From an uncultured Collinsella sp. (GTDB taxonomy: Bacteria > Actinomycetota > Coriobacteriia > Coriobacteriales > Coriobacteriaceae), in assembly GCA_900541195.1 (NCBI GenBank), contig UQIY01000005.1, positions 1 through 63,995 on the forward strand: a DNA stretch of 63,995 nucleotides, in the 5' to 3' direction. Each line of letters begins with the position of its first letter. The stretch's first letter is position 1. Of this stretch, positions 51,708 through 59,979 are shown piece by piece. A program made the translations under genes and the position numbers. Below the pieces are notes generated by a model. The model made no database searches. It had not been told where the DNA came from and saw nothing but the letters and a program-made list of their open reading frames with translations.

Positions 51708-52124
51708 CTACTCGGCCTCTTCGGTGTCCTCTGCATCGTCGGGCTCAACGGACTCGACGGGCACCGAGGTCACGTTATCCTCGACCGAATCGACGATGTC
51801 GCGCACATGGGCCAAAAAGGCCGTGCGCTCGGGGGCGGTCATAACGCGGACGCGGGCCAGGATGAGCTCGTCGAGCACGCGCTGTGCCGCAGTCTCGCCC
51901 TGCATGCCCAGGCGCTCGGTCAAGTCGGAGATGGTGCCACCGGCCTGCTCGAACATATCGGACACGCTGCGGGCGATATCGGGGGTGCCGGCGTCCTTGC
52001 GGACCTGCTCGCCCTTGGTATTGAGGTCGTCGAGGACCTTCTTGCCGCCCTCGACGGCAACGGCGGCGGCGCCGAAGCCCACGTTGATGGCACCGTTAAC
52101 AAGCTGATCGAATTTCATAACCAT
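51708..52124 (-). CDS. Phasin-like helical protein
   Basis: A 138-residue protein with an amphipathic N-terminus (MKFDQLVNGAINVGFGAAAV), a central helix pair (GGKKVLDDLNTKGEQVRKDA) and an acidic tail. The pattern resembles the small phasin-like proteins that often precede ubiB genes. The ATG at 52124 has GGAG 6 nt upstream; the longer reading to 52136 would start with TTG. It is probably the first gene of a two-gene operon with the UbiB kinase. Lipid or membrane-surface association is inferred. Confidence 0.7.
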   Translation of the reverse strand: MVMKFDQLVNGAINVGFGAAAVAVEGGKKVLDDLNTKGEQVRKDAGTPDIARSVSDMFEQAGGTISDLTERLGMQGETAAQRVLDELILARVRVMTAPERTAFLAHVRDIVDSVEDNVTSVPVESVEPDDAEDTEEAE

Positions 52125-52215
52125 GGTTGGCTCCAATCATGAACAACTGCATTGGCCTTCTTGTACCCAAGATTGGGCGAACGACACAAAATCGTTTGTC
52201 GCCGGGATAGAAATC

Positions 52216-52252
52216 GAGCGGGGCAAAGCCTTTGACGGCGTTTGCCCCGCTC
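52216..52252. terminator. Hairpin between the C69 dipeptidase and phasin-like genes
   Basis: GAGCGGGGCAAA (52216-52227) and TTTGCCCCGCTC (52241-52252) are perfect complements around GCCTTTGACGGCG. A T-rich tail is lacking. Confidence 0.6.
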
Positions 52253-52271
52253 GTTCGCTGCAATGCGGCTT

Positions 52272-53795
52272 TTACCTAATGTTATCGTTCATCGCGAAGG
52301 AGTTCTTCATGGCACAGCTCGTGGTGTAGAGCACCTTGCCCAACAGAGCATCGGTTTCCACGCGCACAAGCTCGGCAAAGGCCTCGTTAGCACGGGCGAG
52401 CTCGGCAGGCACCTCGGCCTCGGGCAGCGCGGCTACGACAGCGTCAACGTCGTGAATCTGCTTGTGGCCCATGCCGCCGACCTTCTCCTGATAGTCCTCG
52501 ACCGCGCGACCGCACTCGTGGAAGCGAACATCCGCCAAGGCACCGATCAGGCGATTTGCCCAATAGAAATTCTCGGACGTCACGCGAGCCTGCGTGTCGG
52601 CGTAGTACTCGGGCATGGTCTCGACATTGGCGTACAGCGGCACGAGCGCGTTAAACGAGTTGGAGCCAAACGCCATCCACTGCACGGCGCGATACGCCGG
52701 CTGTACATAGGGACGCAGCTGCAGCACGGCGAGCTGGCCGTTGCGGTTGATGCCGATGGGACGATAGGCGCCGCGCGTGGCGGGCGTGCCCTTGCTGCCG
52801 TAGCAGTCGTACTCCGTGCCCTGGTAGTGGCTCGAAAGCACGTACTTGATGTCCTCGATGGTCACCTTGCGCTCGGGCACGCGGCTCCAGGGGATATCGT
52901 CGCTCTCGGGCGTGTAGTCGGCATCGGGACCGTCCCACACATCGCTGGGGTTGAGGCAGCGCTGCATGTACCAGGCGCGCGGCGTGTTGTAGACGTGGTC
53001 GCTGTCGCTGTGCGAGCCAAAGGCCTCGCGCGGGTTAAAGACCGCGGCGGGACCGTCGCCTTCGACGCCCAGCGTCAGGTCCAGATGCCACTCGGCCATC
53101 CAGGAGCGCAGGTCGGCGGAGCACATGTGGTCGGCTTGGGCGCCCTCGGCGTCGTCCAGGTCAAAGCTGTCGATACCCAGTTGGTTGGGCATGGTCACAT
53201 AGGCGTCATCGGGCACACGCTTGGCTATCCAGTGGTGCCCGCCGATGGTCTCGAGCCACCAGATCTCGTCAACGTCGCTAAAGGCGATGCCGTTGTTCTC
53301 GTAGGTGCCGTAGCGCTCGAGCAGGTCGCCCAGGATGCGCACACCGTCGCGGGCGGACTTGGCGTACGGCAGCACCAGGGTCACCATATCCTCCTCGCCC
53401 AAACCACCGGGCTGCGCCGGAACATAGCCGTCCTCGCCCTCGTTGCCCTTGGCGGGCACGTAGTCCACGAGCGGATCGGCGCCGCGGACGCGCTCGTTGG
53501 TGGTGAGCGTCTCGGTTGCGGACATGCCAACATTGAGCTCGTTGAAGCCGGCCTCGGCCCAAATGCCATGACCGGGGACAACGTCGGGGACGCTTGTATA
53601 ACGCATGGGATTATCGGGCAGCTCAACGGTCAGGTGGCTCAGGACGCTCGTGTAGACGCGCGGCTGCTCGTCGGGATGCACAACACGCATGCGCTTGGGC
53701 TCAAACACCCCGTTGGACGAGTCCTCGTTACGCGCGACCAGGGTCGACCCGTCGTAGCTTGCGTTTTTACCGACCAGAATCGTTGTGCACGGCAT
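52272..53795 (-). CDS. C69-family dipeptidase (PepD-like)
   Basis: A 507-residue Ntn-hydrolase of peptidase family C69. The start at 53795, after AAGGAGG, gives MPCTTILVGKNASYDGSTLV. The Cys near the N-terminus would become the catalytic nucleophile after processing. GSTLVARNEDS, MSATET and EIWWLETIGGHHWIAKRVPDD are family signatures. It hydrolyses dipeptides of broad specificity in the cytoplasm. No signal peptide is present. It appears monocistronic. Confidence 0.93.
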   Translation of the reverse strand: MPCTTILVGKNASYDGSTLVARNEDSSNGVFEPKRMRVVHPDEQPRVYTSVLSHLTVELPDNPMRYTSVPDVVPGHGIWAEAGFNELNVGMSATETLTTNERVRGADPLVDYVPAKGNEGEDGYVPAQPGGLGEEDMVTLVLPYAKSARDGVRILGDLLERYGTYENNGIAFSDVDEIWWLETIGGHHWIAKRVPDDAYVTMPNQLGIDSFDLDDAEGAQADHMCSADLRSWMAEWHLDLTLGVEGDGPAAVFNPREAFGSHSDSDHVYNTPRAWYMQRCLNPSDVWDGPDADYTPESDDIPWSRVPERKVTIEDIKYVLSSHYQGTEYDCYGSKGTPATRGAYRPIGINRNGQLAVLQLRPYVQPAYRAVQWMAFGSNSFNALVPLYANVETMPEYYADTQARVTSENFYWANRLIGALADVRFHECGRAVEDYQEKVGGMGHKQIHDVDAVVAALPEAEVPAELARANEAFAELVRVETDALLGKVLYTTSCAMKNSFAMNDNIR

Positions 53796-53896
53796 GCGCA
53801 TCCTCCTTGAGCGAAGAAATCAAACGGCAACAGTGTATCGCTTCGGCGCAAAAAGGGCGAAACAGCCGCCCCGGCAACCCCTGTGGTCAAAAACGA

Positions 53897-54751
53897 CTAT
53901 TTCGATGCGCGCTCCGCCGCCTCGATCACGTGCTTGGCGAGAATCGCCGTGGTCACAGCCCCCACGCCGCCCGGCACGGGAGTAATTGCGCCAACGACCG
54001 GTTCCGCTGCATCAAAATCGACGTCCCCGACCAGCTTGTCAGCGGCCTCGTCCCAGTTAATGCCAACATCGATGATCGTTTGGCCCGCGCGAACCGCATC
54101 CGCGCCAATCGTGCGCGCACGTCCAACCGCGGCAACAACAATGTCGGCAGAACGGCACTCGGCAGCCAAGTCACGCGTATGCGTATGACACGTCGTCACC
54201 GTGGCATTGCGAGCCGTAAGCATGGCGGCAACGGGACGGCCAATCACCAGCGATCGACCGACGACCGCGACCTTGGCCCCATCCAGCTCAACGCCGTAAT
54301 GGTCCAGCAACGCCAACACGGCCTCGGCCGTGCAGGGGGCAAAACCCTCACCTCGCCCCGAAAGCGTGGTGAGCAGCGATGCCGGCGTCATGGAGTCAAC
54401 ATCCTTGTCGGGATCGAGTGCCGCGGCAACTGCATCCTCATCAAGCCCAGCGGGCAGCGGGCGAAACATCAGGCAGCCATGAACAGCGGGGTCGGCATTG
54501 ATGTCCTTAATAGCCGCCAACAGCTCGTCCTGCGAAACATCGGCGGGAAGCAAAACGCGACGAGCCTCAATGCCAACCTTCTCGCAGCGCTTGAGAGCAC
54601 CGCGCTCGTAGGACAGGTCGTCCTCGCGCTCGCCCACACGAACGATGGCCAGTGTCGGAACAACGCCGCGCTCACGCAAAGCCATGCAACGAGCGGCAAG
54701 CTCCTCGGTCAAAGCGCGGGCAACGGGAGCACCCTTCTGCAGCTCGGCCAT
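53897..54751 (-). CDS. folD: Methylene-THF dehydrogenase (FolD-type) lacking cyclohydrolase residues
   Basis: A 284-residue FolD-family protein. Conserved: Tyr48 in LSYERGA, DVDSMTP (substrate Asp) and the NADP-binding VVGRSLVIGRP with VGAITPVPGGVGAVT near the C-terminus. The catalytic Lys normally four residues after the Tyr (YVxxK) is Ala52, and the Gln of the usual VQLPLP is Phe in MFRPLP. These are the Lys56 and Gln100 positions of the human enzyme, needed for the cyclohydrolase step. The dehydrogenase is probably kept and the cyclohydrolase lost. fchA lies 2 nt upstream and would supply the missing activity. GAGGAG precedes ATG 54751. Confidence 0.88.
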   Translation of the reverse strand: MAELQKGAPVARALTEELAARCMALRERGVVPTLAIVRVGEREDDLSYERGALKRCEKVGIEARRVLLPADVSQDELLAAIKDINADPAVHGCLMFRPLPAGLDEDAVAAALDPDKDVDSMTPASLLTTLSGRGEGFAPCTAEAVLALLDHYGVELDGAKVAVVGRSLVIGRPVAAMLTARNATVTTCHTHTRDLAAECRSADIVVAAVGRARTIGADAVRAGQTIIDVGINWDEAADKLVGDVDFDAAEPVVGAITPVPGGVGAVTTAILAKHVIEAAERASK

Positions 54752-54753
54752 GG

Positions 54754-55386
54754 CTATCTCCTCTTCCTTGCGGCGTCGGCAGCGCGGCGCGCCAGTGCAT
54801 CGGCGCGCGGCAGCCACGTATCCAGCAGCTCATCGCACGCCGCCTCGAGTTCCTCGGCGCGCGCCCGGTCTTTCATAGATGTGGTGTTGGCAAAGAGCGT
54901 CAGGCTTGCGCCCTGCATGGCAGCGCGGCAGAATACGGCGCCGCATGCCACGTCGGACAGCAGCTGGCGCGAGCCCTTGTCTGCCATGTCCTCGAGCAGC
55001 GCCAGCGCGCGCCCGCAGGCATCCATGATCCGATACGGAGGCATGGCCGCCACGCGCAACGCGTCCTGAATCGCCGCGGGTCGAGCCGGGTCATCACGAG
55101 GAATACCGTATGCCGCAGACACCTGGCCGTACGCACGAACATCCTCGGCAACCAGGTCCACAAGTTCCTGCGCCAACTCATCCGCCTGGGCAAATGCACG
55201 CGTCAGATCGTCTGCGCGACCGGCAAGCGCGGGATTGGTCGCCCCGTAGCGAGCGACCATCCCGCAAAGCGAGGCGCCCAGCGCGCCCACAAAGGCGCTC
55301 GCGCTACCGCCGCCAGGAACCGGCTCGCGCGCGGCAAGCGCCTGGGCAAACTCGCGACAGGTTTTATCCATCATCTCTTGGCTCAT
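54754..55386 (-). CDS. fchA: Methenyl-THF cyclohydrolase/formimino-THF cyclodeaminase (FchA family)
   Basis: A 210-residue helical protein of the FTCD_C/FchA family. EPVPGGGSASAFVGALGASL near the N-terminus is the diagnostic folate-binding segment. Bacterial members convert methenyl-THF to formyl-THF or deaminate formimino-THF. The start at 55386 (second Met) is preferred, with AAGG 9 nt upstream; 55392 is possible. It is followed 2 nt later by a FolD that has lost its own cyclohydrolase residues, so the cyclohydrolase role is favoured. The fhs end at 63903 extends the same pathway. Confidence 0.88.
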   Translation of the reverse strand: MSQEMMDKTCREFAQALAAREPVPGGGSASAFVGALGASLCGMVARYGATNPALAGRADDLTRAFAQADELAQELVDLVAEDVRAYGQVSAAYGIPRDDPARPAAIQDALRVAAMPPYRIMDACGRALALLEDMADKGSRQLLSDVACGAVFCRAAMQGASLTLFANTTSMKDRARAEELEAACDELLDTWLPRADALARRAADAARKRR

Positions 55387-55763
55387 ACGCATGCACCTTC
55401 AAGTCATATAGATCGGTTGGTCGGCAACCGTCGTCCAACCGCGTCGAACACGTAATGGTGCTAAGTCTAGCCCATAAGCACATGAACGTCAGCGCACCTG
55501 GCCATCGCGGATTTCTATGACGAACGATAGGCGTCGGCGCCACAAACATGGGACACATGGCCCACCTTTCGAGACTTCCGGACGTCACAAACTGGGGCAT
55601 ATCTATAAACAAGGAACCTGTTGGGGCACGGCCGCGCAACGGCCACAAGCGATGAACGGAGGCATAAGCCGCACAGTACACAGAGACATCCGCCGCCAGC
55701 GCAATCAGTACCCCAACAGCATGCGGCGCCGCGATGTCACCGACAGACAAGGAGGACGCCACC
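55387..55763 (+). promoter_or_regulatory. Upstream region of the first lipoprotein gene
   Basis: A 377-nt gap. The palindrome-like TGGGACACATGGCCCA lies at 55549-55564 and recurs identically at 56506-56521 before the paralogous lipoprotein gene. CACAGTACACAGAGACATC near 55673-55691 resembles ACAGTAAAGACAGGTAATCC before the second gene, so a shared promoter type is likely. No gene is credited here. Confidence 0.5.
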
Positions 55764-56369
55764 ATGAAGAAAAAGACCCTATCGATCCTTTCCCTTTGCA
55801 TCGCCCTCTTTGCCGCACTCGCCCTTGTCGGCTGCGGCGGGATCGCATCAGGCGGAGGCGGCAGCACCTCAAAGAGCGAAGGCAAGGAAAAGGCCCCCGT
55901 CGCCGAAAAGACTGACTTTATCTGGTTTAAGGTGGAAATGCCCGAGGGCGTTGGCGTAAGCGATTCCGCTGGCAAGAATGCCGACAGGGTCCAGCTCACC
56001 TTCCCCGAAGACGAGAACGGTTCGGCCGATCGCTTTATCCCCGTTTGGAAAAAAGCGCTGACGGCAGAGGAATCCCACGCCGACCAGGCAGAAAAGAAAG
56101 GTGATACGTTCCAGTGGAAGGATGGCGGGTCCGTCGAGTATAACGGCAGGACGTGGCTCGTCGGAACGTACGAGGACAACAGCGGCGTCTCAACCCTCCT
56201 CTTTACCGACGTTGAGCCGGGAAGTGTCTACGTCCTCATCTCGAACTTCGATCTGCATAAGAAAGAAGCCGAGGCGCTCCTCAACTCCATCGAGTTGCCC
56301 GATGACATGGCGAAGGCAGTTGCCGAGGCACGCGAAGTCGAGATTTCGAGCATCGAGATCAAGCATTAG
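55764..56369 (+). CDS. Small lipoprotein, first of a tandem pair
   Basis: A 201-residue secreted lipoprotein. The signal MKKKTLSILSLCIALFAALA ends in lipobox LVGC at residue 24, followed by a Gly/Ser-rich tether. The mature domain begins TDFIWFKVEMPEGV and contains DRFIPVW, YNGRTW and FTDVEPGSVYVLIS; all four blocks recur in the paralogue at 56596. I recognise no named family. It is probably a surface beta-sandwich. AAGGAGG precedes ATG 55764. Confidence 0.85.
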   Translation: MKKKTLSILSLCIALFAALALVGCGGIASGGGGSTSKSEGKEKAPVAEKTDFIWFKVEMPEGVGVSDSAGKNADRVQLTFPEDENGSADRFIPVWKKALTAEESHADQAEKKGDTFQWKDGGSVEYNGRTWLVGTYEDNSGVSTLLFTDVEPGSVYVLISNFDLHKKEAEALLNSIELPDDMAKAVAEAREVEISSIEIKH

Positions 56370-56422
56370 AGGCTCGTACGCAGCACCGCATGCGCAGTCA
56401 TTAAATGATCGGACGCCCAGCC

Positions 56423-56458
56423 AGGGGAGGATCGGATCGGCCGGCCCTCCCCTCTTTT
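56423..56458 (+). terminator. Rho-independent terminator
   Basis: AGGGGAGG pairs with CCTCCCCT, followed by CTTTT. Confidence 0.8.
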
Positions 56459-56505
56459 GCGCCCGGACATATTGCCACTTAACGGCGCAAATCCGGTCCT
56501 CAGAA

Positions 56506-56521
56506 TGGGACACATGGCCCA
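56506..56521. promoter_or_regulatory. Repeated palindrome-like site
   Basis: TGGGACACATGGCCCA, identical to 55549-55564, is a near-palindrome (TGGG...CCCA arms). It ends 74 nt before the second lipoprotein start. It could be an operator or a remnant of the GGGACAC repeat family at 42400. Confidence 0.5.
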
Positions 56522-56595
56522 CCCGAACGAGCCGCTCGCGCGTACAGTAAAGACAGGTAATCCATGGGCGGTTACAGATCGAGGAGGACACGACC

Positions 56596-57189
56596 ATGAA
56601 AAAGAAGGCCTTTGCGATTCTCACCCTCTGCATCAGTCTCTTTGCCGCGGTTGCCCTGGTGGGCTGTGGCGGAAGCGGCGGCGCTACCGGCAGTGGCGGT
56701 GGCGGCGGAGCAGAAAAGCCAGCCGTGGATATGAGGACCGACTTCATTTGGTTTAAGGTCGAAGTCCCCGAGGGCGTCGAAATCACGGACGTCGCAGGCG
56801 ATACCGCCGACAGGGCCCAGTTTAAGTTCACCGAGAGCGAGCATGCCAGCGACCGCTTCATCCCCGTCTTCGATCCTGACAAGAACGCCGATGAACTGTT
56901 TGACTACGAGGCAAAGTGGAAGGCCAACTCCGGATGGACCGAGAGCGATCCCGTTAAGTACAACGGCAAGACCTGGCGCAGCGCCTACTTTACGCACTCG
57001 GGCGGCGTGACGACCGAGTACTTCACTGACGTTGACGGCAGCAGTGTGTACGTGCGTATCGACAATGTCGAAGAGCACAAGGATGCCGTCGAGACCATGA
57101 TGGAGTCTCTGAAATTTGCCGACGACATCGCCAAGGCAAAGACCGAGGCTATGGACGTCAAGCTCGAGGATATCGAGATTAAGCGCTAA
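56596..57189 (+). CDS. Small lipoprotein, second of a tandem pair
   Basis: A 197-residue lipoprotein paralogous to the preceding gene. The signal MKKKAFAILTLCISLFAAVA and lipobox LVGC are nearly the same, followed by a Gly tether. Shared mature blocks: TDFIWFKVEVPEGV, DRFIPVF, YNGKTW and FTDVDGSSVYVRID. Each gene has its own upstream palindrome and terminator, so they were duplicated as whole transcription units and then diverged. The function is unknown. GAGGAGG precedes ATG 56596. Confidence 0.85.
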   Translation: MKKKAFAILTLCISLFAAVALVGCGGSGGATGSGGGGGAEKPAVDMRTDFIWFKVEVPEGVEITDVAGDTADRAQFKFTESEHASDRFIPVFDPDKNADELFDYEAKWKANSGWTESDPVKYNGKTWRSAYFTHSGGVTTEYFTDVDGSSVYVRIDNVEEHKDAVETMMESLKFADDIAKAKTEAMDVKLEDIEIKR

Positions 57190-57226
57190 AGCTCCAACGG
57201 CATGCAGCGGCGCCGTTTTAGCTCAG

Positions 57227-57266
57227 CCGGGATGCAAGGTGCGACTCCTTGCATCCCGGTTTTTTG
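57227..57266 (+). terminator. Rho-independent terminator
   Basis: CCGGGATGCAAGG pairs perfectly with CCTTGCATCCCGG, followed by TTTTTT. Confidence 0.95.
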
Positions 57267-57283
57267 TGTTCGAAAGCGCCCGG

Positions 57284-57553
57284 TCACATCCCCATATTGA
57301 GCACGCCGACGAATTCCTGAGCCCGGGAGCGGCTGCTCAGGCAAAAGACACAGGCAGTCAACAACCTGTTGCGCAGAAAAACATTGCGGCCCTTGATCCT
57401 GTTAACGCCCGTGATGTCCTTAAGGTAGACAATCTCGATATGCTTGCCGCCGAAAGTGCCCTTCTTGAGCACCTCGATGCGGTTAGGGTAGATCTTGACG
57501 TCTTTAAACCTGCCCGAACCTTTGTCCTGGAACAGCAAAGTGTTGTTGTCCAT
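57284..57553 (-). CDS. Small PH-like domain protein (hypothetical)
   Basis: A ~89-residue protein. The start at 57553 (MDNNTLLFQDKG) has AGGGG 8 nt upstream; the frame is open to 57598. FKDVKIYPNRIEVLKKG followed by KHIEIVYLKDITGV is the strand pattern of small bacterial PH-like domains, in which a hydrophobic YLKDI turn precedes a final helix (here RAQEFVGVL). Such domains usually sit in larger proteins, so this may be a minimal or truncated form. The function is unknown. Confidence 0.6.
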   Translation of the reverse strand: MDNNTLLFQDKGSGRFKDVKIYPNRIEVLKKGTFGGKHIEIVYLKDITGVNRIKGRNVFLRNRLLTACVFCLSSRSRAQEFVGVLNMGM

Positions 57554-57721
57554 AAGCGCCACCCCTATGAGGTTCGATAAAACTGTCTCTATGGTCACAT
57601 TTTAGTCACCGAAAGGCTCCCATGCGAAGGTGCCAGACAGCACAGCAATTCGTGTCCGCGCGAGGCTTTAAACTAAATGCGATAAAGATGCATTCCACAA
57701 GATGAAAGTGGGGCGACAGTG

Positions 57722-58771
57722 ATGGGCGAACTGGTAAACCGTGGAGAATCGGCAATCGTGCCAGAAGTTTTTTACAAGCAGGTTTCCTCGATTCTCAACG
57801 CCGCTCGCGACAAGGCCTATACCGCCGTTAACTTTGCGATGGTTGAGGCGTATTGGGAGATCGGCAAGAGCATTGTTGATGAACAGGGCGGAGAGGAGCG
57901 CGCAGCATATGGAGAGGCATTGATTGCAGGCCTCTCCAGAAGGCTTACCGCGGATTTCGGAAGAGGCTTTGGCATCGCAAACCTTCGCAATATGCGTCAG
58001 TTCTTTCTTGCGTTTCCAATTCGCGACGCACTGCGTAGCGAATTGAGCTGGACTCATTACCGCAGGTTGATGCGCATTCCCGACCCTGATGCTCGCGCCT
58101 GGTACATGAACGAATGCGCCGATTCTCGTTGGAGCACGCGTCAGCTCGAGCGCCAGATCAACACCATGTTCCGCGAGCGCCTGCTTGCCAGCAAGGACAA
58201 GGAGGCCGTCACCCAGGAAATCCAAAAGAGCGCCCCGGCTCGTCGCCCCGAGGATATCATCCGTGACCCATATGTACTGGAGTTTTTAGGTTTCTCGGAC
58301 GATACTGCGTTTCGCGAGAGCGATCTAGAGCAGGCGCTCATCACGCATCTTCAGAAGTTCCTGCTGGAGCTTGGCCGTGGTTTCGCTTTCGAGGCGCGCC
58401 AAAAGCGCATCACCTTTGATGGGCGCCATTTCTATATTGACCTTGTGTTTTACAACTATCTGATGCGCTGCTTCGTGCTCATCGACCTTAAGACCGATGA
58501 CCTTACGCATCAGGACCTGGGCCAGATGCAAATGTACGTGAACTACTACACGCGCGAGCTCATGAACGAAGGCGACAATCCGCCTATAGGCATCGTGCTC
58601 TGCGCGGACAAAAGCGACTCGATTGTCGAGTACACGCTGCCCGAAGACAACGACCAAGTGTTTGCCGCCAAATACTTGCCGTATCTTCCAAGCAAGGAAG
58701 AGCTGGCGCGCGAGCTGAGTGCCGAGTACCGCGCCATCAACGAAGCGACTAATGGCGAAGCGCAAGGGTAG
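57722..58771 (+). CDS. YhcG/DUF1016-family PDDEXK nuclease
   Basis: A 349-residue protein with the DUF1016 N-terminal domain (NFAMVEAYWEIGKSIVDEQ, LSRRLTADFGRGF, NLRNMRQFF) and a C-terminal PD-(D/E)XK nuclease domain. The catalytic pattern is FYIDLVFYN (Asp) then FVLIDLKTDDL (Asp-x-Lys), preceded by FEARQKRI. YhcG-type proteins occur near restriction systems and in defence islands, and their exact target is unsettled. Start ATG 57722 (or GTG 57719); the RBS is poor. An ADP-ribosylglycohydrolase gene follows by 63 nt on the same strand. Confidence 0.9.
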   Translation: MGELVNRGESAIVPEVFYKQVSSILNAARDKAYTAVNFAMVEAYWEIGKSIVDEQGGEERAAYGEALIAGLSRRLTADFGRGFGIANLRNMRQFFLAFPIRDALRSELSWTHYRRLMRIPDPDARAWYMNECADSRWSTRQLERQINTMFRERLLASKDKEAVTQEIQKSAPARRPEDIIRDPYVLEFLGFSDDTAFRESDLEQALITHLQKFLLELGRGFAFEARQKRITFDGRHFYIDLVFYNYLMRCFVLIDLKTDDLTHQDLGQMQMYVNYYTRELMNEGDNPPIGIVLCADKSDSIVEYTLPEDNDQVFAAKYLPYLPSKEELARELSAEYRAINEATNGEAQG

Positions 58772-58834
58772 CAGCACGTTGCGACCGATACCCCCGACGG
58801 CGTTTCATATCCCCCGACATAAGAGGAGCGCTCC

Positions 58835-59623
58835 ATGACAGACAGACCGAAAACGACACTGCGCGACTGCATCTATGGGCTTGCCGTCGGCGACGCGCTG
58901 GGCGTTCCCTACGAGTTTAGGCCCCGCGGCACGTTCAAATGCACGGACATGATCGGCTACGGCACGCATGGGCGGCCCGCCGGCACCTGGAGCGACGACA
59001 CGTCCATGACGCTTGCTACCTGTGACTCGATTAGGGAGCTCGGGCACATCGACACCGCGGACATGCGCGACAAGTTCGTCGGCTGGATTGCCCGTGACGA
59101 GTATACAATCGACGGCGTTTTCGATTACGGCGGCACGACCGCCCGCGCCTTGCACACCGGCAAAGGAGGCTCCGGCGAGCGCGACAACGGCAACGGCTCG
59201 CTCATGCGTATCGCTCCCCTGGCGTTCACCGATGCGACGAACGACGAGATCCGCGAGGTCTCCGCAATTACGCACGCCCGCAGAACGTCGACCGACGCAT
59301 GCATCATATTTGTCGAGCTGATGAGGGATGTGATGAACGACGCGCTCCCCTCGTGGGCACTCCATCTGAAAGGCATGCCTGAGCAGGAGATCAAGTCAGG
59401 TGGCTTCGTGCGCGACACGCTTAAGGCAGCCACCTGGTGCTTCGTCAACACTAACAGCTACGAAGATTGCGTGCTTGCCGCCGTCAACCTAGGCGACGAC
59501 ACCGACACCACCGCAGCCGTCGCAGGCGCCCTCGCCGGCACGGCCTACGGTATCGACGCAATTCCGCAGGAGTGGATCGATACCCTGCGCGGTAAAGAGT
59601 TGATAGAGCAGTGTTTGTTTTAG
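58835..59623 (+). CDS. ADP-ribosylglycohydrolase (DraG-like)
   Basis: A 262-residue enzyme of the ADP-ribosylglycohydrolase family, which removes ADP-ribose from proteins or nucleic acids using two metal ions. Signatures: GLAVGDALGVPYEF, TWSDDTSMTLA (metal-binding D-D-T), DNGNGSLMRIAPL and NLGDDTDTTAAVAGALAGTAYG (second metal set). AGAGGAG precedes the ATG. It is codirectional with the YhcG-type nuclease and may be cotranscribed. No ADP-ribosyltransferase is visible in the window. Confidence 0.92.
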   Translation: MTDRPKTTLRDCIYGLAVGDALGVPYEFRPRGTFKCTDMIGYGTHGRPAGTWSDDTSMTLATCDSIRELGHIDTADMRDKFVGWIARDEYTIDGVFDYGGTTARALHTGKGGSGERDNGNGSLMRIAPLAFTDATNDEIREVSAITHARRTSTDACIIFVELMRDVMNDALPSWALHLKGMPEQEIKSGGFVRDTLKAATWCFVNTNSYEDCVLAAVNLGDDTDTTAAVAGALAGTAYGIDAIPQEWIDTLRGKELIEQCLF

Positions 59624-59780
59624 GACGCGCCTTTAACGAAGACAATGTCAGTCAACGCAAATGATTAAGGGACCGCATAAGTGATGATTACAGAATGCGC
59701 CGTCATGGGTCCGTTCGTCACAGAGCAAAGTACCGTGGGACCGTACACCGTGTTGGTATTCGAATCCCCGCTGCCGCAGA

Positions 59781-59805
59781 AAAGGGCCGGTTGCCCCGGC
59801 CCTTT
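59781..59805. terminator. Hairpin in the 59624-59979 gap
   Basis: AAAGGGCCGG and CCGGCCCTTT flank TTGCC. It could terminate transcription from the plus strand. The short open frame around it (59681-59878) has no family support. Confidence 0.6.
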
Positions 59806-59885
59806 AGACATTAGCACCTGCGTTGCCCGCGCTTCCAAAGTTGACCGACTGAGGAGCGGGTTCCGCGGCACACCTTGATTTTGCC

Positions 59886-59925
59886 CGGTGGGGCGGCTCT
59901 TTTGCAGCCGTCCCACCGTTTATTT
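59886..59925 (+). terminator. Terminator-like hairpin before the convergent zinc-ribbon gene
   Basis: CGGTGGGGCGGCT pairs with AGCCGTCCCACCG (one mismatch), followed by TTTATTT. Confidence 0.7.
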
Positions 59926-59979
59926 AGATCTACCACGACGGACAGCTCGCACTACTGCGCACTGTCCCGTACCGTTCCC

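Noticed and set aside
59681..59878. 65-codon protein in the gap before the zinc-ribbon gene
   Set aside because: No RBS of quality and no recognisable domain, and it overlaps a hairpin.
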